From assembly GCF_003402535.2 (NCBI RefSeq), contig NZ_AP025170.1, positions 1,922,001-1,986,000 of the forward strand: DNA of 64,000 bases. Direction: 5' to 3'. A program made the position numbers and the translations under genes. A model generated the notes under the pieces. It was not told the DNA's origin and ran no database searches. It saw nothing but the letters and a program-made list of their open reading frames with translations. Shown here in pieces: positions 57,075 through 64,000 of the stretch (positions are counted from its first letter, which is position 1; the number at the start of each line of letters is the position of its first letter). The DNA is from Cupriavidus sp. P-10. GTDB lineage: Bacteria > Pseudomonadota > Gammaproteobacteria > Burkholderiales > Burkholderiaceae.

Positions 57075-58840
57075 GCTTCGCGCCTGCGCGCCAGGCTGAC
57101 GGTGAAGATGCCCCACGGGTCGATGCGCTGGGTCACCTTGTCGAAGCCGGCGGCGCGCACCAGCTCGTCCATCTCGGCCTGCGAACGGCGGCGCATCACC
57201 CAGGCGGCGCCGCCACGGTGGCTGGTCAGCGCGCGGGCGATGAATTCGAGCTGCGGATGCCAGGGCTGGCCCGTGTAGACCAGATAACCGCCCGGCGGCA
57301 CCGCGCGCGCCAGGCCTTCCAGCGAGCGCCGCACCATCGCGTTTTCCGGGAACAGCTCGTACAGGCCGGACACCACGGCCAGCGTCGGCGCCGGCATCAG
57401 CGCTGCCAGGCTGTCGGCGTCGAAGGCATCGCCCTGTTCGAAGCGGGCAACCCCTTGCAGTCCCTTGGCCGCGATCAGCGCCCTGCCCTGTTCGACATTG
57501 AGCTGGCTGTAGTCGCGCAGCAGGATCGATTCCACCGCGGCCGCACCACCGTCCAGCGCGCCCAGCGCCTCCAGCACATAGCGCCCGTGCCCGGCGGCGA
57601 TATCGACCATGCGCACCGGCATGCCGGCCGCGCGTAGCCGCCGCACGGCCTCGGCGATCAGCGCTTCGGCGTGGACCTTGCGCTGGCGGATGCCGCGCCA
57701 GCCGATGGCGCCGAGGTATTGCTCGTCGGCCAGCCGGCCCAGCCGGCCTCGGCCCGAGGGGGTATTGCGGTAAACGTAGTCGAGCGTCGAACCCGAGTCG
57801 AAACCCGTCTCATGCCCCAGCCGCACGCCATCCGACAGCATGCCACCGAGCTTCAGGTTGGCGCGCGCCGCGCGCCAGTACCAGGCCGCCAGCCCACCCG
57901 GCGCCGACGCCAGCCGGTCCGATTCTTCCCGGAACGGGCCGATCTGGTCGGCATCCAGCAGCGAACGCGGCCGTGACGGCGTGTCGAACTCGCGCACGAT
58001 AAAGCGTCGCGCCGCATCCACGGCCAGCTTGCGGTCGCGCTCGCCCAGCGTGTCGTGGAAGAAGCCGTCCAGCACGATGCGTTCCTTGGTGCGCGCGCCC
58101 AGCCGCTCGTAGAAGCGGTCCTGCGGCCCGCGGTGCACGACCCAGTCGGCGCCGGAGATCAGCAGCTGCGTCGGCACCGTGATCGCGGCGGCATCGGCGA
58201 CGATGCGTTCCGCGGTCTCGTACAGGTCCAGCAGGATATTGACCGCGATCGGCCGCGTGATCAGCGGGTCGGTGTCATAGCCGGCAATGCGTTCGGGATC
58301 GTGCGTCAGGAACTTCGCCTTGACGTAGCTGTTGACGAAGAACCTGCCGCGCAGCCGGTGCATCAGCTTCAGCCCCGGCCGCGCGAACGGCACGTACAGC
58401 TTGACCTTGAACGCGGGCGAGGCCAGCACCAGCGCGCGGATCGGCGGCGCGTAGTCGTGCACCCAGGTGGCGGCCAGCACCGCGCCGACGCTTTGCGCGA
58501 CCACCGCGGTGCGCTCCAGCGGGATGCCGTGTGCGTCGGCGATATGCTGGGTAAACGTCTGGATGTCGCGCACCGAATCCGCCAAGCTGGGGCTGTAGCC
58601 GCGCTCGCCGGGAGAGCGCCCGTGGCCGCGCGCGTCCCAGGCAAAGATGTCGTATCCGGGCAGGTTCAGTTCGTCGGCCAGGTGGGCGACACGGCCGGAA
58701 TGCTCGTGGCCGCGGTGGAACAGCACCATGGCGCCGCGCGCCGGGCCCTCCACCGCCGGCCAGTGGCGGTAGAACAGCGCCTGGCCGTCATGGGTCTGGA
58801 AAAGCCGCTCCTGCGGCTGGCGGATAGCGGCTCGGTCCAT
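57071..58840 (-). CDS. ynbC: Alpha/beta-hydrolase / SAM methyltransferase fusion, YnbC-like
   Basis: Fusion protein of 589 residues. The N-terminal ~300 residues are an alpha/beta hydrolase with nucleophile elbow AQSVGA (Ser), DWVVH (likely Asp region) and DGFFHD (His), in the lysophospholipase/monoglyceride lipase style. The C-terminal ~250 residues contain the SAM motif VRMVDIAAGHGRYVLEAL. The fusion and its length match E. coli YnbC. Start ATG 58840 (MDRAAIRQ), four bases after the ynbA-like stop; the end overlaps the ynbD-like start by four bases. Suggests both hydrolysis and methylation of a lipid head group. Confidence 0.88.
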   Translation of the reverse strand: MDRAAIRQPQERLFQTHDGQALFYRHWPAVEGPARGAMVLFHRGHEHSGRVAHLADELNLPGYDIFAWDARGHGRSPGERGYSPSLADSVRDIQTFTQHIADAHGIPLERTAVVAQSVGAVLAATWVHDYAPPIRALVLASPAFKVKLYVPFARPGLKLMHRLRGRFFVNSYVKAKFLTHDPERIAGYDTDPLITRPIAVNILLDLYETAERIVADAAAITVPTQLLISGADWVVHRGPQDRFYERLGARTKERIVLDGFFHDTLGERDRKLAVDAARRFIVREFDTPSRPRSLLDADQIGPFREESDRLASAPGGLAAWYWRAARANLKLGGMLSDGVRLGHETGFDSGSTLDYVYRNTPSGRGRLGRLADEQYLGAIGWRGIRQRKVHAEALIAEAVRRLRAAGMPVRMVDIAAGHGRYVLEALGALDGGAAAVESILLRDYSQLNVEQGRALIAAKGLQGVARFEQGDAFDADSLAALMPAPTLAVVSGLYELFPENAMVRRSLEGLARAVPPGGYLVYTGQPWHPQLEFIARALTSHRGGAAWVMRRRSQAEMDELVRAAGFDKVTQRIDPWGIFTVSLARRREA

Positions 58841-58844
58841 GGGC

Positions 58845-59471
58845 TTAGCCTGCGGTGAGGGCACGCGCCTCGGCAACGCCGCGGCGCACGCGATTGGCGA
58901 TGGTGTACATCGACAGCAAGGACAGCGCCAGCCACAGCCAGGAAGCGGCACCATTGAAGCCAAGGCCGAGCCCCGCCCACAGCGCGATGGCCCCGACCGC
59001 GAAGGCACGGTCGCTCTTGCCAAGCGGACCGTCGTAGCGCCGGCTGGCGCCGGCAAGCGGCCCGATCAGGCCGGCGGCCTCGACCATCACCGCCAGCAAG
59101 GCAAAGGTGCCGACCTGCGCCAGCCCGAAATCCGGCAGCGCCGCCAGCGGCAAGATCAGCGCCAGGTCCGAGACGATGTCGCCGAGTTCGTTGAGGTAGG
59201 CGCCAAGCGCGCTCTGCTGGCCGTGCTCGCGCGCCAGCATGCCGTCGATGGCGTTGAGCGCCATGCGCAGGAACAGCCAGAGGGGAAACAGCAGGAACAG
59301 CGCCGCGGTTTCGGCCACCAGCATGCCGGTGGCGGCAAGCACGCCGACCGCGAGCGAGCCGGCGGCCGCGGCCACGGTGACCTGGTTGGCGGTGGCGCCG
59401 CGATGGGCCAGGTCGTGCACCACCGGGCGCAGCCATGCCTGGAACCTGGGCTTGAGTTCGTAGAGCGTCAT
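58845..59471 (-). CDS. ynbA: CDP-alcohol phosphatidyltransferase-like, YnbA-like
   Basis: Membrane protein of 208 residues and about six helices, of the family that transfers a phosphatidyl group from CDP-diacylglycerol to an alcohol. The family motif D-x2-DG-x2-AR-x8-G-x3-D-x3-D is recognisable but changed: Asn73, Asp76-Gly77, Ala80-Arg81, Gly90, Asn94, Asp98. Two of the four Asp are Asn. Start ATG 59471 (MTLYELKPRFQ). It is the first gene of the six-gene operon; 294 bases of non-coding DNA lie upstream, without a clear promoter. Confidence 0.86.
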   Translation of the reverse strand: MTLYELKPRFQAWLRPVVHDLAHRGATANQVTVAAAAGSLAVGVLAATGMLVAETAALFLLFPLWLFLRMALNAIDGMLAREHGQQSALGAYLNELGDIVSDLALILPLAALPDFGLAQVGTFALLAVMVEAAGLIGPLAGASRRYDGPLGKSDRAFAVGAIALWAGLGLGFNGAASWLWLALSLLSMYTIANRVRRGVAEARALTAG

Positions 59472-59765
59472 CGCGCCGGCCTCCCCGCCGAGCTGATGCC
59501 GGAAGCGGCGCCGCGCGCCTTGCCGGGCCCGGCGCGTGCGCTTTTGCCGCTGACCGGCCGGGATACCCCTTCCGTCTTGTTCTTGGTGGTCGTGTTGTCC
59601 TGCCTGCCCGGGGCCGCGGCTGGCAGACAGCTGTCGCTGCTGCCGCAGCGGTGCCTTTGACGGCACTCTACAGCCAAGCCCGAGACATTACCAGAAGCGG
59701 CTTACGCCCTGTATTGATGGATTTCGAATGCGAGATGCGCCCCGCTCAGGCCCGCCCAGGCCCCC

Positions 59766-60836
59766 TCAGGCCGCGGCCAGCGTGCTGCGCACGGCGTCGG
59801 TCACCTGCGTCACCACGCCGTCGCGCCAGTCGTCGGCATCGCCATAGAAGGCCTGCCACATCGCCTGGCGCACCAGCGCGCGCTGGTTCTCGTCCGCCTC
59901 GGGATGCTGGTGCAGCCAGTGGTCGCCGCGCAGCGCGTCCAGCACCTCGCCCACCGGCAGCGTGCCGAATTCCAGCGCGATGCCGGCATAGTCGACGCCC
60001 GGCAACGTCTGCGGCACCGACTGCCAGGCCAGTCCGGTCAGGTTGGCCGAGGTCGACGAACCGTCATAGATCGACGTCACCCGGCTGCCCCAGATCGCAC
60101 GCGTGCGCGTCACGGACTCGGGCGTGTCCGGGCCCATGTGGATCGGCTCGCCATAGCCCCACGGCCCCAGGCCGGTGTGCACGTCGATCCAGCGCAGCGT
60201 CTCGCGCCCGGCGCCAAAGCGCGCCAGGATGCGGCACAGGGTGTAGTTGCTCCAGGTCGCCTTGGTGCCGCCGAAGAACATGCCCTCCGGGTCCTGGTAC
60301 TGGCCGCCGCTCAGCGCGGCCTGGTACCACGCCATGCCGCGCTCGGCCACGGTCTTCATCAGCCGGGCCTGGTCCTCGCCCGAGGGCGGCCACTGCGCCG
60401 GCAGCAGCATCGGCGCGATCTCGGCATAGGGCGCGTTGTGCGGCAGCGGCTGCGTGAAATCCATGAAGTTGCGGTTCAGGTCGACGTTGTCTTCGTTGAC
60501 CCGGCGCAGGTGCGAGAAGCCGTAAGGGTTGATGGCATGGACCAGCAGCAGGCTGGTGCCGGCGGCGGCGCAATCGGCCAGCAGCGCGGCGTCGTTCAGC
60601 ATCGCAATCTGCGCACCCGAGCCGGCGAAGCCCTCGGCGCCATGCGTGCCGGAGGTGACCATCAGGCACTGGCGCGCGCCAGGCTGGCCCACCTGCGCCA
60701 CGTCGATCGCCAGATCCTCGCCGGCGCTGCCGCGGCGGGTCGGGTGCGGGAACTGTGCCAGGTCAGCCCCGACCGCACGCGCGGCATCAAGGAATTTCTG
60801 GCGGGCTTCGGCGTAGCTGCGCGAAAAATGGCTCAT
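59766..60836 (-). CDS. DUF2817 / M14-like metallopeptidase family protein
   Basis: Predicted zinc carboxypeptidase-like protein of 356 residues. Zinc site GTHGAEGFAGS (His and Glu, HxxE), substrate site VNEDNVDLNRNF, third zinc His in IDVHTGLGPWG and catalytic Glu in IALEFGTLP, all as in the M14/AspA-like DUF2817 family. Start ATG 60836 (MSHFSRSYAEAR). No signal peptide is seen, so it is cytoplasmic. Substrate unknown; its neighbours are further peptidases, which suggests peptide or amino-acid salvage. Confidence 0.82.
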   Translation of the reverse strand: MSHFSRSYAEARQKFLDAARAVGADLAQFPHPTRRGSAGEDLAIDVAQVGQPGARQCLMVTSGTHGAEGFAGSGAQIAMLNDAALLADCAAAGTSLLLVHAINPYGFSHLRRVNEDNVDLNRNFMDFTQPLPHNAPYAEIAPMLLPAQWPPSGEDQARLMKTVAERGMAWYQAALSGGQYQDPEGMFFGGTKATWSNYTLCRILARFGAGRETLRWIDVHTGLGPWGYGEPIHMGPDTPESVTRTRAIWGSRVTSIYDGSSTSANLTGLAWQSVPQTLPGVDYAGIALEFGTLPVGEVLDALRGDHWLHQHPEADENQRALVRQAMWQAFYGDADDWRDGVVTQVTDAVRSTLAAA

Positions 60837-60899
60837 GGCGTCACCGGCGGATGGCGATGCAGGCATTAGACGCCATTTCCGCCGGTCTTGCCAGCGGGG

Positions 60900-61679
60900 C
60901 TAGAACAGCGAGCCGGTCGGGTCGGAACTCGCCGGCGCCGGACTTGCCGCTTCCGCCTCCGGGCCCCAGATGCCGGGCGAAGTGAAGGCCTGCGGGTGCA
61001 TCTCGATCCCCGCCGCGGCCAGCTGGCTGGCGGTCATCACCAGGTGGCGCGCCAGCCAGTCGTGCAGGCTGCGCAGGAAGCGGATGTTTTCAACGCTGTT
61101 GGACGCGGCGATCAGCCGCTCCAGCTTGACATGGGCGGTGTAGACGTCGAGCAGGTTGGTGGCACGCAGCCGCGGCGGCGTGCTGGGGGCACGCTCGATC
61201 GCCAGGATGCGGCGCACCTGGGCGCTGGCGAGGTCGCCGGTACGCAGGTATTGCTCGTAGATCGCCTCCAGCGCGGGAAAATGCACCGTGGGTTGCACGC
61301 GCGGCACGGCGGCCACCTTTTCCATGCGCAGCACCAGGTAGCGGATGGCGGCGAGGCGCTCGGCCGCCGCGGTTTCGGCCGCGCTGCGGCGTCCGCGCCG
61401 GGCGCCGGCGGGGATGGGGTCGGGCAAGGCCGTGCGCGGCACCACGTCGCGCTCGGTGTAGTCCGGCACCTGCTGCAGCAGCCCGGGATGCGCCACCGCG
61501 GCGCGCGCGCAGTCTTCGCCGAACGGGTACTCATGTCCGGCGGCGTCGCGCAGGATGTAGGCCTGTCCGTGGGGGAAACCGTGGTGCCGGCGGCTGTTGG
61601 CGCGCGCCTGGCAGCGGGTGTCCAAGTCGACGAAGTCCTTGCGTACGGGGATCCAGCCCCCGTCGTGTGCCTGGGTCAT
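60900..61679 (-). CDS. Conserved-looking protein of unknown function
   Basis: A 259-residue soluble protein that I do not recognise. The N-terminal third contains RCQARANSRRHHGFPHGQAY and GHEYPFGEDCARAAV, with Cys and His spaced like a possible metal site; the rest is helical (EAIYEQYLRTGDLASAQVRR). No signal or membrane segment. Start ATG 61679 is the first Met after the stop region of the upstream M55 peptidase gene. A -10-like GACAAT is at 61722-61717 on the minus strand. Confidence 0.7.
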   Translation of the reverse strand: MTQAHDGGWIPVRKDFVDLDTRCQARANSRRHHGFPHGQAYILRDAAGHEYPFGEDCARAAVAHPGLLQQVPDYTERDVVPRTALPDPIPAGARRGRRSAAETAAAERLAAIRYLVLRMEKVAAVPRVQPTVHFPALEAIYEQYLRTGDLASAQVRRILAIERAPSTPPRLRATNLLDVYTAHVKLERLIAASNSVENIRFLRSLHDWLARHLVMTASQLAAAGIEMHPQAFTSPGIWGPEAEAASPAPASSDPTGSLF

Positions 61680-61716
61680 GCGGAATTGCGTAATGCTGGT
61701 TGGCTGCGGACCCGCT

Positions 61717-61722
61717 ATTGTC
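61717..61722 (-). promoter_or_regulatory. Possible -10 box of the unknown gene
   Basis: GACAAT followed by AGCGG on the minus strand, about 38 bases before the start at 61679. A similar GCGACAATAGCGG is at 361-356 upstream of rseP. No clear -35. Confidence 0.3.
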
Positions 61723-61753
61723 GCCGATCCGCACGATCCGCCGCCCGCAGGCG

Positions 61754-62572
61754 CTACTTCAGCATGAACGACATCGCCGACAGGCAGTTGAGCATGCGCA
61801 CCGCGGCCTGCACGGAATCGGCCTGGAAGCCCAATGTCACGCCGTCCAGGCGCTCCAGCGACGGCCACTGGCAGAACAGGTCGGCATGCGCCGGCGTCAA
61901 CGTCTGCAGCCGGGCGCTCACCGGCGCGTCGAGCCGCAGGCATTGCGCCTGCGCGGCGGCGCGCACGCCCTCGGCCGCGGCCGCTTCGATCGCCTCGCGC
62001 GCAGCCGCCGGCGACAGCGTGGTGCCGCTGCCGAAGCCGCCGGCACGCTTGGTCTCGACAAAGCGCACCCACGGCATCAGCGGCCGGGTCTCGTGCACGA
62101 AGACATCGTCGCCACTGGCCATCAGCACCGGCACGCCCAGTTCCCCGGCCAGCGCGCCGTAGAGACCGGCCTCGCCCAGCTCCATGCCGTTGAGCCAGAC
62201 CCGGGCAAAGGCGCTGCTGTTGATGGTGTGCGCCAGCACGCCGCGGCTCTGTGCGCGGCCGTGATAGCCGATCATCAGCACGCCGTCGGCGCCGTCCTCG
62301 ATGCCGGCCATCATGCCGAGGTAGCGCGGCTTGCCGAGCACCAGCCGCGCGCGCGGGTCGATCTGGTCCGGCAGCAGGTTGCGAAAGCCGCCGTGCGAGT
62401 CGTTGACCAGCACTTCGGTGGCGCCGCCGGCAAAGGCGCCGGAGACGGCTGCGTTGGCCTCGGCGGTCATCCAGGCGCGGGCGCGCTCGTATTCGCCGTT
62501 GCCGGCACGGGTCTGCTCGGCGTGGAAGACGCCGGCGACGCCTTCGATATCGGTGGAAATCAGGATCTTCAT
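61754..62572 (-). CDS. M55 family D-aminopeptidase (DppA of Bacillus type)
   Basis: Zinc D-aminopeptidase of 272 residues. N-terminal ISTDIEGVAGV holds the metal-binding Asp and Glu (SxDxEG), followed by VNDSHGGFRNL, MIGYHGRA and the SGDDVFVHET region. The best-studied member, Bacillus subtilis DppA, frees D-Ala from peptides. Start overlaps the stop of the upstream DmpA-type gene by one base. It acts with that peptidase and the ABC transporter upstream to use peptides. Confidence 0.9.
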   Translation of the reverse strand: MKILISTDIEGVAGVFHAEQTRAGNGEYERARAWMTAEANAAVSGAFAGGATEVLVNDSHGGFRNLLPDQIDPRARLVLGKPRYLGMMAGIEDGADGVLMIGYHGRAQSRGVLAHTINSSAFARVWLNGMELGEAGLYGALAGELGVPVLMASGDDVFVHETRPLMPWVRFVETKRAGGFGSGTTLSPAAAREAIEAAAAEGVRAAAQAQCLRLDAPVSARLQTLTPAHADLFCQWPSLERLDGVTLGFQADSVQAAVRMLNCLSAMSFMLK

Positions 62573-63618
62573 CAGGCGGTCTGGCGCAGTTCTGGCATCA
62601 CCTCCAGCAAGGCGCGGCGGGCATGGCCATCGCGGCCCTGCACCATCGCCGCATGCCAGAGCGCATGCACGATGGCCTGCTCGACACTATCCGCGGCGGC
62701 GCGGAACAGCGGATCAAGCAGCGCTTCGTGGAGCATGGCAACGGCGGGCATCGCGCGCCCAGCCTCATGCGGCACGGTATAAGCGGTCGAAAAAGCCAGC
62801 GCGATGTCGCCCGAGCCGTGCCCGAATACCGAGCCGGTACGGGCCAGCCCCGCTCCCGCGCGCAGCGACAGCCGGCGCAACTGGCGCGCGTCCAGCGGCG
62901 CGTCGGTGGCCACGACCATGATGATCGAGCCCTTTTCAGGCTGCGCCACCACGTCGGGCTGCGCCAGCCGCCGCACCAGTTCCGGCCCGACCAGCTTGCC
63001 CGCCAGCGTCAGCGACTCCGGCGTGCCGAAGTTGGCCAGCACCAGCGCGCCGACGCAATAGCCTTGCGCCATGCGCGATGCCGTGCCGATGCCGCCCTTG
63101 ACGCCGAACGACGACATGCCGCGTCCTGCGCCGATTGCGCCCTGCGCGACATCCGCGCCGGCACCCGCCAACGCGGCGTCATGGTGGCTGCCGTCCAGCG
63201 CCATGCGCTGGATATCGTTCAGGTAGCCGTCATTGCATTCGAACACCAGCGGATTGACGGTAGGCCACGCGCGCCCGATCTCCGGGTTGGCGGCGACGGC
63301 GGCGCGGATCTGCGCCTGCGCGACGGCGCCGACCGAGAAGGTGTTGGTCAGCGCAACCGGCGTCTCCAGCACGCCCAGTTCGTCCACCTGCACCAGCCCC
63401 ACGCTCTTGCCGAAGCCGTTGAGCACGGTAGCCGCCGCGGGCACCTTGTCGCGATACGGATCACCGCCGTGCGGGCGGATCACGGTCACGCCGGTCTGCA
63501 CCGCATCCTGCGACAGCGTGCAGTGGCCCACGGTCACGCCCGGCACGTCGGCGATGCTGTCGCGCGGCCCTGCCGCCAGGCTGCCGATGCGCGGTATGCC
63601 CTGTGTCGGTGTCTGCAT
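62572..63618 (-). CDS. P1/S58 family aminopeptidase (DmpA-like)
   Basis: Self-processing N-terminal nucleophile hydrolase of 348 residues, related to L-aminopeptidase D-Ala-esterase DmpA. Family motifs are VPGVTVGHCTL, GRGMSSFGVKGGIGTASR and the processing site GHGSGDIALAFSTAY, where Ser after Gly would become the new N-terminus of the beta chain. Start ATG 63618. It lies three bases after the ABC permease gene, a gene order seen with Gsi-type glutathione transporters, so gamma- or D-amino acid peptides are likely substrates. Confidence 0.9.
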   Translation of the reverse strand: MQTPTQGIPRIGSLAAGPRDSIADVPGVTVGHCTLSQDAVQTGVTVIRPHGGDPYRDKVPAAATVLNGFGKSVGLVQVDELGVLETPVALTNTFSVGAVAQAQIRAAVAANPEIGRAWPTVNPLVFECNDGYLNDIQRMALDGSHHDAALAGAGADVAQGAIGAGRGMSSFGVKGGIGTASRMAQGYCVGALVLANFGTPESLTLAGKLVGPELVRRLAQPDVVAQPEKGSIIMVVATDAPLDARQLRRLSLRAGAGLARTGSVFGHGSGDIALAFSTAYTVPHEAGRAMPAVAMLHEALLDPLFRAAADSVEQAIVHALWHAAMVQGRDGHARRALLEVMPELRQTA

Positions 63619-63621
63619 GGC

Positions 63622-64000
63622 TCAGCGGCGGTCGATCTTGGGATCCAGCGCGTCGCGCAGGCCGTCGCCAAGCAGGTTGAATGCGAGCACCGTCAGGAAG
63701 ATCGCCAGGCTCGGAAAGATCGCCACGTGCGGTGCGGTCACCATGTCGGCGCGGGCCTCGTTCAGCATCGCGCCCCACTCCGGCGTGGGCGGCTGCGCGC
63801 CCAGCCCCAGGAAAGACAGGCTGGCCGCGGTGATGATCGAGGTGCCGATCCGCATCGAGAAATACACCACGATCGACGACACCGTGCCCGGCAGGATATG
63901 GCGCATCAGGATGGTCCAGTCCGACGCGCCGATGCTGCGCGCGGCTTCCACATAGGTCAGCCGCTTCAGCATCAGCGTATTGCCGCGAACCAGCCGCGCG
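63622..64000 (-). CDS. gsiD: ABC transporter permease (DppC/GsiD type), C-terminal part
   Basis: The last ~125 residues of a peptide-type permease; the gene extends beyond the right edge (open frame to 64000, including [12 protein letters not shown]). The EAA loop [23 protein letters not shown] and [17 protein letters not shown] are typical of DppC/GsiD. Linkage to a DmpA-like peptidase and an M55 D-aminopeptidase suggests the Gsi glutathione/peptide transporter branch. Confidence 0.82.
   Translation of the reverse strand, partial: ARLVRGNTLMLKRLTYVEAARSIGASDWTILMRHILPGTVSSIVVYFSMRIGTSIITAASLSFLGLGAQPPTPEWGAMLNEARADMVTAPHVAIFPSLAIFLTVLAFNLLGDGLRDALDPKIDRR

Overview
The window is GC-rich chromosomal DNA with dense, short-spaced genes. 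The gene order rpsB-tsf-pyrH-frr-uppS-cdsA-dxr-rseP, the dapC-dapD-dapE-prmB block, the zipA-like/ligA/smc block and the presence of Bug-type (TctC) periplasmic binding proteins all point to a beta-proteobacterium of the Burkholderiaceae, most likely Cupriavidus or Ralstonia. This is an inference from gene content and protein resemblance, not from a database search. No rRNA, phage, IS element or CRISPR array was seen. One tRNA gene (Val, anticodon GAC) is present.

Layout. 1-7073: translation, lipid and isoprenoid housekeeping operon on the minus strand (rpsB, tsf, pyrH, frr, uppS, cdsA, dxr, start of rseP), with a hairpin terminator between rpsB and tsf. 7172-12807: map, glnD and a large RluB pseudouridine synthase with seven 33-residue repeats, on the plus strand. 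12881-20558: def, ligA, zipA-like and smc on the minus strand. 20559-21229: non-coding, with a likely promoter. 21230-31006: a plus-strand respiratory and copper cluster built around a variant cbb3-type oxidase: cupredoxin-like protein, Tat metallophosphoesterase, cytochrome c, CcoN, a three-heme CcoO, CcoS, three small membrane proteins, a SafE-like protein, a CcoI-like copper ATPase and a Sco-like protein. 31031-31996: a DMT transporter. 32200-37314: lysine/diaminopimelate genes dapC, dapD and dapE, plus an ArsC-like protein and prmB. 37480-41601: an MFS transporter, a Bug protein and an acyl-CoA synthetase. 41709: tRNA-Val. 41869-45798: a Bug/quinone-oxidoreductase/CoA-transferase operon divergent from a MarR regulator with a perfect 15-bp palindrome between them. 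45862-53658: a peptide-type ABC transporter, an amidase and a LysR regulator. 53671-59471: a six-gene minus-strand lipid cluster resembling Escherichia coli ynbABCD with two extra genes. 59766-64000: a DUF2817 peptidase-like protein, an unknown protein, an M55 D-aminopeptidase, a DmpA-type peptidase and the end of an ABC permease.

How the parts work together. The respiratory cluster looks self-contained: it encodes catalytic and electron-entry subunits, heme/copper assembly proteins and several tiny membrane proteins, but no separate CcoP, whose job may be done by the two extra heme domains fused to CcoO. Several of its proteins lack a residue normally considered essential: TGE to TGQ in the ATPase, a missing His in the Sco-like protein, and GNHD to GEHD in the phosphoesterase. 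The ynb-like cluster holds a full set for making and remodelling an unusual phospholipid: an acyltransferase, a CDP-diglyceride synthase, a CDP-alcohol transferase with an altered active-site motif, a hydrolase/methyltransferase fusion and a PAP2/dual-specificity phosphatase fusion. These two clusters are the best candidates for undescribed biology here.
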